64,000 bases of DNA from Cinclus cinclus (taxonomy: Eukaryota; Chordata; Aves; Passeriformes; Cinclidae), in the NCBI RefSeq assembly GCF_963662255.1, contig NC_085055.1, forward strand, positions 21,942,204 to 22,006,203, in the 5' to 3' direction. Numbering within the stretch: position 1 is the stretch's first letter; each line of letters opens with the position of its first letter. A program made the translations under genes and the position numbers. Shown piece by piece: positions 1 through 10,292 of this stretch. The notes below the pieces were generated by a model. That model was not told where the DNA came from, searched no databases, and worked only from the letters and a program-made list of their open reading frames with translations.

Positions 1-424
1 AACTGGCTACATCAGCTGCAAGATCTGACTCCAGTTCAAGTTTGCTGATATCTGCGACAAGGCAGCGGAGACTGGCAGGACACCAGCACACATCCTGCAT
101 CCACCCAGTGCCATGGCACAGACTGCTGGAGGGGAACTTGACCAGCCAGTTCAGCCCACTCAGAGCCTTCTCCAAACACGTCGCCCATCCACGAGGAAGC
201 AGCTCAGCAATTCCATTACTCTAATCAAAAAGCACACAACAAAACCCACCCCAGTTTCTAGCAACCTCCTTCCAGAGCACCAGAGAGGAATTGCCCTCTC
301 ACCCTCACAGCTGGGTGGAATTTGCAGCACGTCTGGGACAAGGCCAGGGGACCAGCCCTCCTTCCAGGAAGGAAACGTTTTTCAGGCATGCTGAGAGGTT
401 GGGAGTCTCACTGCTGCTACTCAC

Positions 425-477
425 GGTGACATTTTTCAGGCACTCCTCACAGCTCCTGTTCGTGTACTGGTGACAAT
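425..477 (-). pseudogene. PTTG1IP exon 2, extra copy 1
   Basis: 53 nt encoding DCHQYTNRSCEECLKNVT with intact TGCAG acceptor and GTGAGT donor, lying downstream of the gene without its neighbours. Part of a 0.98-kb fragment of introns 1-2. Confidence 0.93.
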
Positions 478-992
478 CTGCAGGAAGGAAAAAAGGCACT
501 TGAGGACTTTTAAGAGCTTCGGTGGTTTAAAGCTTTGGGCTCCTCCAAGCCTGCTCCAACCCAACACTGGACCAGCAGCAATGCGTGCTGCTGCTGCAAG
601 AGCCACCAGCTTCAGCATGCACTCTGTGGCACAGTGGGAGGCCCAAATGCAAGTGGAAGTTCATCTGCCTTGCTCTGCTGACAAAGCCCTCAGCTGTGAG
701 TTCCTCTACTGGGTTTTATTTCCCTAAAAGCCTGAGCATCAGAAACCTTGAAAAACATGTGACAAAAGCACTTGGCTCTCTGCTCCTAATCAGCAACAGG
801 GCACTTCAGGAATAACTTCCATTAACTAAGACGTGAAACACTTTCCATCAGTCACCACCCTGGACAAATTTGTTGGAACACGCTAAACTCACAGCAATTA
901 TTTCAGGATCAGTTTGATTTCAAGCCCCTTTGATCATCACTCAGACATCCAAATATCTGTGTAGCAATTTGCAGGGAGAGTGTTTTTCATAC

Positions 993-2617
993 CTGTGCAG
1001 GTGTGTCTGCTTCTTTAATAGGCTGTCCATCAAACAGGAACGTAATGTGCCTCGGTGACAAGCCCTGCAAGTTCAAAGTCACGTATGAGAAACTGCACTT
1101 GTGTTTCTGAATCCAAACTAAGTATTCATGGATTGACTGTCTAAACACATGTTAGCAAAATGAACACTCAAAAAGACCAGGGGGATGACAGAAGATGACA
1201 GATTTTGATTACAGCCTCTTCCATGTCAGGGAGGTGAGGCCCTGGCACAGGTTGCCCAGAGAAGCTGTGGCTGTCCCTGGATGCCTGCAAGTGTCCAAAG
1301 CCAGGCTGGACAGGGCTTGAAGCAAGCTGGGATAGTAGAAGGTGTCCCTGCCCATGGCAGGGGGTGGAGTGAGATGGGCTTTAAATTCCCTTCTTACCCC
1401 AAAGCATCCTGTGATTCTCTGATTAAGATGTAACCACCAGGACACTGAGCACATTTGTCTTGCTGTCTACACTGAGGAAGGCCAAATGCTAGCAATTTTA
1501 CGTTGCCCTTAAAACCTGAGTTACCACACTGCTACTGAATCCCCTTCCGACCATGTTTAAGTGTGCGAGGAAGTCTTTATTCACTGCATCAGGGATTGAG
1601 GGCCTTGCTTTGCCCTCTTAAAATCCTTCAAAATGCACGTGCATTCACACTTCTGTCACGCACAGGAATGCTAAAAATTCCCTGTACCTCTCCAAAAACC
1701 CAGAGAGGTGTCAGGGTGCAGCAGGCACAGAGCAGGGCAGAGAGTCAACTTTGAATAAGCAAAGAAAGGATCCTGCAAGTAACAGACAAGGGCCAACAAA
1801 ATCCAACTCCCTTTCCAAAGCCACTCGCATGCCCACCCTCTGCTCTGTGTAAAGCAGAGCCATTGGGAGCTCCAGGCTCAGGAACTGAGCTGTGGGGATT
1901 CATCCTTCTCCAGCTCAGGATGGCAATGAGGAACAGCCTGGGAACACCTGTGGAACACAGCGGTCACAGCTGTGCAACAGGCAGCAGGAGACACTGGAAG
2001 GGAGGAGGAAACCATCCACGAGGAAGCTGCGGCATAGAAGAATTTATTTGGTGCCATTATCCAAAGAGAAAATGCCCTCAAAGTTGAGGAAGTTTCTGAA
2101 GATGACAGCACTGAGGGTTGGTGAATTGTCTCAGAGTGAGGATCGGAACCGGAGGAAGTTTTGTAACTATCACGGGACGTTAGGGAGCACCTGAAAAGGA
2201 AGACACAGCCTTGACTCAGCCATGAGAAGAACTCCACACCGAGGAGCTGCCAGCATCCCAGCTCCTCACTCTCGCACACACCCGGACACCCTCACGCTGC
2301 CCACAAGCACGTTCCACGATCCGGCCGGAGAAGCAAGCGAAGGTTCCACCGGCACGGGGACGCTTCCTCGGGGTGGCCGAGGTCCCTCAGGTCCCGGTGG
2401 GAGCCCCGCCACGGGCCGTGCCCGCGCCTACCTGTCGGCCGCAGTACGCCTTCATGAGCTTGCTCAGCGGAGCGTGCCGCTTTATTCTTTATCCAGCCGT
2501 GCCCCGAGATGCGGAGGGACAGCCGCTCCTCCGTCCCTCCGTCCCTCCGTCCCTCCGTCCCTCCGTCCTTCCGTCCCGCTCCTCTCCCCGCCTCACCCGG
2601 GGCTTCTCCTCCGACAT
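993..2617 (-). pseudogene. SUMO3-like gene remnant, copy I (exon 1, truncated exon 2, exon 3)
   Basis: SUMO proteins are ubiquitin-like modifiers. Minus-strand pieces: exon 1 at 2617-2597 (MSEEKPR, donor GTGAGG); an exon 2 remnant at 2485-2432 reading IKRHAPLSKLMKAYCGRQ before GTAGGC; and exon 3 at 1064-993 between TTGCAG and GTATGA, reading GLSPRHIT then FLFDGQPIKEADTPAQ. The first half of exon 2 (the N-terminal beta strands) is gone: only about 110 bp, mostly an 8-bp CCGTCCCT array, separate exon 1 from IKRH. The last exon with the QQQTGG maturation site is absent because the unit switches to PTTG1IP DNA at 740. Not able to make a working SUMO. In human, SUMO3 lies next to PTTG1IP, hence the assignment. 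Confidence 0.85.
1225..1424 (+). mobile_element. CR1 3' end in SUMO-like intron 2, unit I
   Basis: Reads GGCACAGGTTGCCCAGAGAA, then TGTCCCTGCCCATGGCAGGG, and ends with TGTGATTCTCTGAT, the CR1 3' tail, in plus orientation. Confidence 0.8.
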
Positions 2618-2808
2618 GGCGGAGGGGGAGCGGGGGGCTCGCCTTGGGGGCGTGGCCAGCGGCAGGGGGCGGGGCCGCGGGCGGGGCCGCGCGCAGGAGC
2701 GTCCCCGCTGAGCCGCAAGGGGGCGCTGTGCTCCGGCGCCGGGCCGGCCTGAGGGGAGCGGCCGGGACAGCCCGGAACAGCCTCTGGATAACCCCTGGAC
2801 ACCCCCGG

Positions 2809-3290
2809 AATCACAGAATCACAGGGTAACCAGCTTGGAAGAGACCTCCGACATCAAGTCCAACCCATGCCCTGACACCTCAGCTAGAGCATGCCACCAA
2901 GTGCCATATCCAGTCTTTTTTTAAAACACATCCAGGGATGGTGATTCCGCCACCTCCCCCCCAGCTAAACTATTCCAATCCTTCATTATTCTTTCCGTGA
3001 AAAAACTTCTTCCTGATATCCAGCCTATATCTCCCCTGGTGCAGCTTGAGACTGTGTGCTCTGGTTCTGTCAGTGCAGCCTGCTGAATGAGACCACCACA
3101 CCTGACTAGAGCCACCTTTCAGGGAGCTGTACAGAGTGATAAGACTCTCCCCTGAGTCCCCTTTTCTCCAGGCTGAGCAGTCGTTCAGTCGTTCCTCACA
3201 GGATTTGTGTTCCAAGCCCCTCACCAGCCTTGTTGCCTCCTCTGGATGCACTCAAGCGTCTCAATGTCCTTCCTAAACTGAGGGGCCCAG
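2809..3290 (-). mobile_element. CR1 LINE 3' fragment, unit I
   Basis: Begins on plus with AATCACAGAATCACAGGG and continues with the CR1-typical AGCTTGGAAGAGACC, AGTCCAACCC and CTTCTTCCTGATATCCA blocks. CR1 is the dominant bird LINE. The ORFs inside it are CR1-derived. Confidence 0.85.
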
Positions 3291-3849
3291 AATAGCTCCT
3301 GCACGTGGGGAAACAGGGAACAAGAAGCCTTCCATCAAAGCACAGCCTTCCCACTGTCTCCAGTCCAGCCCAGCCCAGTCCAGACTGCTGCTGGGCTGTT
3401 TGGATCCCCGTAAGGGGAGGAGAGGCAAGTTTACCTTGATCCACAATTGAGGAAAGAATTAGATCCTAAACATACCCAAAAGCAACATTAAAACACAAAC
3501 GAGGTTAAATGTTTGGATTCAAAGCGATATTTCAACCTTTACTTTTTCATAAAAGAAAAAAGAAAGAAGATAGGAAAGTAGGGAAAGGCCAAGAATAATT
3601 CCGTGAAGCACAGGGAAGGGGTTACCGCCACCATGGGTCCAGCAGTGGCTCCCAGAGTGCGATGGGTCTTTCCCTGCTGAATTCCACCCTTTGAGGGATA
3701 GACTGTGAGGGAGGTAGCTGGACCAGCACTGTGGGAGGACACCAACAGACAGCAAAGATTCCAACACTTTGTAGATTTAGCAGCTGCAGCTTCTGGGGCA
3801 GTTGCTTCTAGAGGGTTTTGGGAATGGCAATGTCATGTCCACCTCAAAG

Positions 3850-4140
3850 CTACAGCATGTCCATGGGCCGATTCATGTAGGCCCATTTAAAGTTCATTAA
3901 CTGGTCATTGGAATCCAGCTGAAGTTCACCTGATGTATCCAAAAGTTTATTGTTTGCTTTTCTCATGTATTGAAGCTTTGCTGCTTGCTCGCCTGATGTA
4001 TCTATCAACTGCAAACCCTCTTCAGGACTTCAAACAGGGTTTACTTTCTGCAATAAAGCAGGGACTAAAGCTTTCGTTAGAGGCAGAGTAAAACTTTGAA
4101 TTTTCAAACTTGAATCTTCCAAAAGGCAATGAAGAAAACC
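3850..4140 (-). pseudogene. Unidentified C-terminal coding fragment, copy I
   Basis: A minus-strand frame from about 4140 is broken by one TGA, then runs through a segment starting SPEEGLQLIDTSGEQAAKLQ and ending QLMNFKWAYMNRPMDM-L-stop at 3850. A good 3' splice site (TTTGCAG, just right of 4008) precedes LIDTSGEQ, so 4008-3850 could be a terminal exon. The composition is protein-like with a DTSGE motif twice. I do not recognise the protein. Confidence 0.4.
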
Positions 4141-4502
4141 ATTCCTTCCTTTTCACTCGTTCACTACACGGGGCCAGGTGAGAGCAGGGTGGGAGGCTGG
4201 TGCTGACAGAGGTGCCCCTGCTGCAGGGAGAGGGCAGAAAGGGCTCTGGCCTTCTTCAGAGGAACCCCCCTAAATATGAGGTCCATCCCGGCTGAGTCCA
4301 CTTCTCCCACAGGCAGTGCCCTTGAGCCGCTGGCCAAGGCTGCCTCCTCCAGCCTAGCAGTGCTGTGGGGCTAGGAGAGAGGAGGAGGTTCTGCCCCAAA
4401 CCTCCATCTCAGCTTGTCTTAACTGTTGCAGTTGTTGTAGCACTTTGTGTTGGAAAATCAAGTACTGAGACTTGTCTAAAAGAGACAAGAAAAGGGGGGA
4501 CT

Positions 4503-5042
4503 TGATACATAACTCATGGAATATCCATTTTTGAGTTCCACTGAAGTTGCTGAATAGAGCTTTAGGACTAATTAGCAAAAAAGATATAAGAATGTAAAGG
4601 TACGCACAAAGGAGGATGGAGCCAGTGGAGAAACAGATAAAAGAGGACAAGAGAAGTTTATTTTGTAAGTTACTTGACAAAAACAATAGTGCTTGCCCAA
4701 ATAAAAAGTTCAAAGAGAGGGCACCTGTAATATTGAAGCATTCTGTGAATATGACCACCAGACACCCCTTCCAATGACCTCCAGGACCAAATGAAGACTT
4801 CCAGTAGAAGGTGAATGCATGTCAATTCGTTTTTGGAAAGTAGTGTTCGTGTATGAGGTAGGAGGTGCATTGTAATGAGTATGCATGATCAGGACTGAAT
4901 AAATACCCTGCTGTGAAGTTTCACCACACCCATCAGATTAAAGGAGATACTGTTCCATGTATCGAGCGCTGATGAAGAATGTCTGCTCTCTAATGCTACA
5001 AACAGAATCAAAAGCTTTATTTTACAGCTAATAACAGTATCA
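4503..5042 (+). mobile_element. LTR-like element, copy I
   Basis: 540 bp bounded by the inverted repeat TGATAC ... GTATCA. It is preceded by a purine tract (AAGAAAAGGGGGGA), as at the 3' LTR of a retrovirus, and contains AATAAATA near 4897. The frame just before the tract encodes a hydrophobic stretch and a short tail, as at an Env C-terminus, but too little remains to identify it. Old, degraded; no target duplication is visible. It may instead be an unrelated repeat. Confidence 0.4.
5016..5021 (-). terminator. AATAAA polyadenylation signal of RING copy I
   Basis: AATAAA on the minus strand, 156 bp past the RING stop, inside the oppositely oriented LTR-like element. It is kept in all six units (for instance within 34302-34307 in unit V, where the neighbouring bases have changed). 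Confidence 0.5.
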
Positions 5043-5176
5043 ATATCCTACCCTCTTCCTAAATTACTACATCTATATGCTTTCCCTCCCACAGCTCCCA
5101 CTTCCCCAGTCTTGATGTAACGCGCAGACAGCAGAAGAAAGCAGACGAGGCCCTTCTCAGCATCCCGGCTTTCAGT

Positions 5177-5701
5177 TCAGAGGGGCCATGGCGGCTCCAC
5201 ATCAAACGGGATGACGGGCGGGAGGTGCCGGTTGTCCCCTGCTGCCAACGCTTCGTGTCCCCTCGGCGGTCCCCGCACCAGCCCGTTCCTCTGCAGGTCA
5301 TCCAGCTCTCTCCGGGGACGCTGGCGGGGCACAGGGCTCGGTGGCCTATCCCCATCGGCGAGTCTTCGGCGCCGGCCACCTCCAGGAGCCGCATCCTCCT
5401 GCTGCTCCTGCTGCTGCCGCTGCCGCCAGCGCACCACGAAGGGATGGAGGCGGCGGCGGCGGCGAGGTGGGGCCACAACGACAGGGTTGTCCTGGCCCTG
5501 CAGCCGGCGGATGGCCCCGATGGGCCCTTGGCAGATCGGGCAGCTGGCAGCGGTGTCGGGGGCGGCCTGGGGCTGGATGCAGGCGTGGCAGAACACGTGT
5601 CCGCAGGGCTCCACGGCAGAGGGGCTCTGCAGGAAATCCACGCAGATGTAGCAGACCCTGACGGGTCGTGCCGCTGATGGCTCCTGCCTGAGCTCTGCCA
5701 T
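5177..5701 (-). CDS. Intronless RING-finger protein, probable E3 ubiquitin ligase, copy I
   Basis: 174 residues. The N-terminus holds a C3HC4 RING with ligands C17, C20, C33, H35, C38, C41, C54 and C57 (CGHVFCHAC core). A proline/arginine-rich region follows (residues 78-115, including QRQQQEQQED), then a low-complexity C-terminus ending EPPWPL. RING proteins of this type usually recruit E2 enzymes to ubiquitinate substrates; the substrate is unknown. The start ATG has G at -3 and +4 and is the first AUG below a TATA box at 6086-6091. An AATAAA lies at 5016-5021. There is no intron and no upstream AUG. I do not recognise the family beyond RING; the core resembles RNF4- and TRIM-type RINGs but nothing else does. 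Confidence 0.75.
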   Translation of the reverse strand: MAELRQEPSAARPVRVCYICVDFLQSPSAVEPCGHVFCHACIQPQAAPDTAASCPICQGPIGAIRRLQGQDNPVVVAPPRRRRRLHPFVVRWRQRQQQEQQEDAAPGGGRRRRLADGDRPPSPVPRQRPRRELDDLQRNGLVRGPPRGHEALAAGDNRHLPPVIPFDVEPPWPL

Positions 5702-5767
5702 TGCTGCTCCTGGACTTGAGTCCCCTCAGCTGCCGCAAGGATTCGAAGGCTCGGCTTCCACTTGCGG

Positions 5768-6040
5768 CACTCGGAGGTTCCTCAACCTCTCCAGGGACTC
5801 AGAGGCTCCTCAGTCACTGGCAGCACTCGGAAGCTCCTCTGTCACTGTCAGGACTCGGAGGTTCCTCCTCGGTCACTGGCAGCACTTAGAGCTTCCTCAC
5901 TCACTGTCAGGACTCGGAGGCTCCTCAGACGCTGGCAGCACACAGGCTCTCCAGACACTGACAGCACTCAGGCTCCTCAGATGCTGGCAGCACTCAGAGG
6001 CTCCTCACACAGTGGCAGCACTCGGAGGCTCCTCAGCTGC
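5768..6040. repeat. 28-bp minisatellite in the RING gene leader, copy I
   Basis: About ten imperfect repeats of 26-31 bp with the core ACTCGGAGGCTCCTCAG and CACTGGCAGC, between TATA box and start codon. No ATG occurs on the minus strand between the TATA box and the RING start. Confidence 0.85.
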
Positions 6041-6085
6041 TAGTGGGTCACAGTGTGAGTGTTGGGGCACTGCCCAACGCTGCTG

Positions 6086-6230
6086 TTTATAGTTACGTGA
6101 GTGGTGTCACAGTGATCGTGAGTGGTGACATCACAGGGCTCTGTGTGGCACCCAGGACCGCCCCTGGTGTCACAGTGATCGTGAGTGGTGACATCACAGG
6201 GCTCTGTGTGGCACCCAGGACCGCCCCCAG
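6086..6230 (-). promoter_or_regulatory. RING gene promoter, copy I: TATA box and two CRE-like sites
   Basis: On the minus strand a TATAAA at 6086-6091 lies 385 bp upstream of the RING ATG. Behind it stand two direct copies of a 64-bp block (about 6103-6230), each holding TGATGTCA (6126-6133 and 6190-6197), one base from the CRE consensus. Role inferred from motif and position only. Confidence 0.5.
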
Positions 6231-6349
6231 GCACAGAGGCAGATCCTGTGGCACAAAGCCCACCTGGCAGTGGGCTGCACACCTCAGTGTTTGCCCAGCA
6301 TCCTTCCAGGCAGTCCCTGCTGGAGTGGGACTGTGCCAGTCACACTTGC

Positions 6350-6670
6350 TCACACCTGCTCTGCAGAGCTGCTTTCCATGATGTGTCCTGGTGCCTGGGG
6401 CTGCATCTCCCCCGCGGGAGGACTCTGCTTGGCCCTTGGTTGAATTTCAGGACGTTCCATCAGCTCAATTCTCCAGCTTGGTGAGGTCCTTGTGGGTGCA
6501 GAATCACCCTCTGGTGTCTCAGCAGCTCCTCCCACTGTAGGAGATTCCGCAGACGTGCTGAAGGTGCCCTGGGCCCCATTATTCAGGCCACCAGCAAGAA
6601 GGAAAAGGACCAGTCCCAGTACTGATGCCTGGGCTACACTGATGATGATCAGCCTCTATCTCAGCTTCAT
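6350..6670 (-). pseudogene. Hydrophobic frame upstream of the RING promoter, unit I
   Basis: An ATG at 6670 opens MKLR and is stopped by TAG at 6656-6658. The same frame then runs about 100 codons with a signal-peptide-like core (ASVLGLVLFLLAGGLNNGAQ) and a Ser/Thr/Pro-rich stretch to 6350. The arrangement recurs in all six units. It may be a dead N-terminal exon or chance; not recognised. Confidence 0.2.
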
Positions 6671-7025
6671 GCTGAGATCAACACCCTCTACTTAAAAGCC
6701 AGGATCAACACTTCCAATCACTTCCTCACAGGGCAGAGCTTATTTGCAACGTTCCGCCTTTCCCCAGCCCTCTGCTTTCTCCAAACTCATGAGAAAGGTC
6801 TGGCTGATCATTTATCAGTCCCACTAAGCATTTTCCCCCTTCAAATACAGCAGCTTTGGAATACAACATAGAGTCTGTTGAATTCTTTGCCTCTTCCACC
6901 ACTTTTCTTGAAGATACCATCGTAGCACTTACACACCACAGCTGCCTCTTGGAATCATTTGCTGCCCCCTGCAAACAAGCAGGTCCTTTGGCACAGACTC
7001 TCCAGCACCAGGCACCTCCGGGGCC

Positions 7026-7040
7026 CTGCTGCTGCTGCTG
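7026..7040. repeat. (CTG)5 run, unit I
   Basis: Trinucleotide run that reads as glutamines on the minus strand within an unproven 125-residue frame. Length is 5 in units I-III. Confidence 0.9.
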
Positions 7041-7919
7041 CCACCGTAGCCCTGCTGTGAATGGAATGGAAGAGGCTGTGATGACAGCCGGCCACCCCAG
7101 CACAGTTACCCACCTGCACTTGGGAAGACTGTGGTCACAGCTCAGTCTGTCCCTGCGATTTCACCTCTCACAGTGAAATCCCACCTGTTTGTCCCACCTT
7201 CCCTATCACCTGCTTGGCATTGGCCCAGTGCCAGCTTTTTTGTGGCCTTTATGTGCCTTAAGAATGCCACCATGGCTTGCACAATTAATAACACAGATCC
7301 TTTGTGTTTATTTCTGGGAGAAGAAGAAGAAAGCCTTTGAGACAAAGCACTCTACACACACAAAGCTGATGAGCAGGAGAGGTGTGTGTGTGTGTGTGCC
7401 CAGCCACTACCTGACTATCTGCAGAGCTTTGCACACTCCTCTCCTGGTGCCTCCAACCCCCAAGCCCAGCTTTCAGCAGGGTTTGCTCAAACTGGTTCTG
7501 GCTACATCAGCTGCAAGATCTGACTCCAGTTCAAGTTTGCTGATATCTGCGACAAGGCAGCGGAGACTGGCAGGACACCAGCACACATCCTGCATCCACC
7601 CAGTGCCATGGCACAGACTGCTGGAGGGGAACTTGACCAGCCAGTTCAGCCCACTCAGAGCCTTCTCCAAACACGTCGCCCATCCACGAGGAAGCAGCTC
7701 AGCAATTCCATTACTCTAATCAAAAAGCACACAACAAAACCCACCCCAGTTTCTAGCAACCTCCTTCCAGAGCACCAGAGAGGAATTGCCCTCTCACCCT
7801 CACAGCTGGGTGGAATTTGCAGCACGTCTGGGACAAGGCCAGGGGACCAGCCCTCCTTCCAGGAAGGAAACGTTTTTCAGGCATGCTGAGAGGTTGGGAG
7901 TCTCACTGCTGCTACTCAC

Positions 7920-7972
7920 GGTGACATTTTTCAGGCACTCCTCACAGCTCCTGTTCGTGTACTGGTGACAAT
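7920..7972 (-). pseudogene. PTTG1IP exon 2, extra copy 2
   Basis: Identical exon with both splice sites intact. Confidence 0.93.
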
Positions 7973-8484
7973 CTGCAGGAAGGAAAAAAGGCACTTGAGG
8001 ACTTTTAAGAGCTTTGGTGGTTTAAAGCTTTGGGCTCCTCCAAGTCTGCTCCAACCCACCACTGGACCAGCAGCAATGCGTGCTGCTGCTGCAAGAGCCA
8101 CCAGCTTCAGCATGCACTCTGTGGCACAGTGGGAGGCCCAAATGCAAGTGGAAGTTCATCTGCCTTGCTCTGCTGACAAAGCCCTCAGCTGTGAGTTCCT
8201 CTACTGGGTTTTATTTCCCTAAAAGCCTGAGCATCAGAAACCTTGAAAAACATGTGACAAAAGCACTTGGCTCTCTGCTCCTAATCAGCAACAGGGCACT
8301 TCAGGAATAACTTCCATTAACTAAGACGTGAAACACTTTCCATCAGTCACCCTGGACAAATTTGTTGGAACACGCTAAACTCACAGCAATTATTTCAGGA
8401 TCAGTTTGATTTCAAGCCCCTTTGATCATCACTCAGACATCCAAATATCTGTGTAGCAATTTGCAGGGAGAGTGTTTTTCATAC

Positions 8485-10101
8485 CTGTGCAGGTGTGTCT
8501 GCTTCTTTAATAGGCTGTCCATCAAACAGGAACGTAATGTGCCTCGGTGACAAGCCCTGCAAGTTCAAAGTCACGTATGAGAAACTGCACTTGTGTTTCT
8601 GAATCCAAACTAAGTATTCATGGATTGACTGTCTAAACACATGTTAGCAAAATGAACACTCAAAAAGACCAGGGGGATGACAGAAGATGACAGATTTTGA
8701 TTACAGCCTCTTCCATGTCAGGGAGGTGAGGCCCTGGCACAGGTTGCCCAGAGAAGCTGTGGCTGTCCCTGGATCCCTGCAAGTGTCCAAAGCCAGGCTG
8801 GACAGGGCTTGAAGCAAGCTGGGATAGTAGAAGGTGTCCCTGCCCATGGCAGGGGGTGGAGTGAGATGGGCTTTAAATTCCCTTCTTACCCCAAAGCATC
8901 CTGTGATTCTCTGATTAAGATGTAACCACCAGGACACTGAGCACATTTGTCTTGCTGTCTACACTGAGGAAGGCCAAATGCTAGCAATTTTACGTTGCCC
9001 TTAAAACCTGAGTTACCACACTGCTACTGAATCCCCTTCCGACCATGTTTAAGTGTGCGAGGAAGTCTTTATTCACTGCATCAGGGATTGAGGGCCTTGC
9101 TTTGCCCTCTTAAAATCCTTCAAAATGCACGTGCATTCACACTTCTGTCACGCACAGGAATGCTAAAAATTCCCTGTACCTCTCCAAAAACCCAGAGAGG
9201 TGTCAGGGTGCAGCAGGCACAGAGCAGGGCAGAGAGTCAACTTTGAATAAGCAAAGAAAGGATCCTGCAAGTAACAGACAAGGGCCAACAAAATCCAACT
9301 CCCTTTCCAAAGCCACTCGCATGCCCACCCTCTGCTCTGTGTAAAGCAGAGCCATTGGGAGCTCCAGGCTCAGGAACTGAGCTGTGGGGATTCATCCTTC
9401 TCCAGCTCAGGATGGCAATGAGGAACAGCCTGGGAACACCTGTGGAACACAGCGGTCACAGCTGTGCAACAGGCAGCAGGAGACACTGGAAGGGAGGAGG
9501 AAACCATCCACGAGGAAGCTGCGGCATAGAAGAATTTATTTGGCGCCATTATCCAAAGAGAAAATGCCCTCAAAGTTGAGGAAGTTTCTGAAGATGACAG
9601 CACTGAGGGTTGGTGAATTGTCTCAGAGTGAGGATCGGAACCGGAGGAAGTTTTGTAACTATCACGGGACGTTAGGGAGCACCTGAAAAGGAAGACACAG
9701 CCTTGACTCAGCCATGAGAAGAACTCCACACCGAGGAGCTGCCAGCATCCCAGCTCCTCACTCTCGCACACACCCGGACACCCTCACGCTGCCCACAAGC
9801 ACGTTCCACGATCCGGCCGCAGAAGCAAGCGAAGGTTCCACCGGCACGGGGACGCTTCCTCGGGGTGGCCGAGGTCCCTCAGGTCCCGGTGGGAGCCCCG
9901 CCACGGGCCGTGCCCGCGCCTACCTGTCGGCCGCAGTACGCCTTCATGAGCTTGCTCAGCGGAGCGTGCCGCTTTATTCTTTATCCAGCCGTGCCCCGAG
10001 ATGCGGAGGGACAGCCGCTCCTCCCTCCCTCCGTCCCTCCGTCCCTCCGTCCTTCCGTCCCGCTCCTCTCCCCGCCTCACCCGGGGCTTCTCCTCCGACA
10101 T
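8485..10101 (-). pseudogene. SUMO3-like remnant, copy II
   Basis: Exon 1 10101-10081, exon 2 remnant 9977-9924, exon 3 8556-8485, with the same losses as copy I. The base before the start codon differs (CCGGCATG). Confidence 0.85.
8717..8916 (+). mobile_element. CR1 3' end, unit II
   Basis: Same insertion as in unit I. Confidence 0.8.
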
Positions 10102-10292
10102 GCCGGAGGGGGAGCGGGGGGCTCGCCTTGGGGGCGTGGCCAGCGGCAGGGGGCGGGGCCGCGGGCGGGGCCGCGCGCAGGAGCGTCCCCGCTGAGCCGC
10201 AAGGGGGCGCTGTGCTCCGGCGCCGGGCCGGCCTGAGGGGAGCGGCCGGGACAGCTCGGAACAGCCTCTGGATACCCCCTGGACACCCCCGG

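Larger units (their letters stand above)
1..7257. repeat. Tandem unit I (partial)
   Basis: Right part of a unit of about 7,485 bp, truncated by the window edge within the PTTG1IP-derived fragment. It carries the exon 2 copy, SUMO remnant, CR1s, unidentified coding fragment, LTR-like element, RING gene and a CTG run of 5. It shares diagnostic variants with unit III (RING residue S28). Confidence 0.95.

Noticed and set aside
2970..3251. 93-codon minus-strand ORF
   Set aside because: It lies inside a CR1 3' fragment; remnant LINE sequence, not a host gene.
4354..4758. 134-codon hydrophobic minus-strand ORF, repeated in the units
   Set aside because: It lies antisense over the LTR-like element, has AT-rich low-complexity composition and no similarity.
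5768..6040. Possible CRISPR-like array
   Set aside because: Repeats of about 28 bp are directly adjacent and imperfect without spacers, in vertebrate DNA; a minisatellite.
6726..7103. 125-132 codon polyglutamine ORF on minus
   Set aside because: Open, but it has no recognisable domain, and the polyglutamine follows the CTG run. It is recorded only as a repeat.
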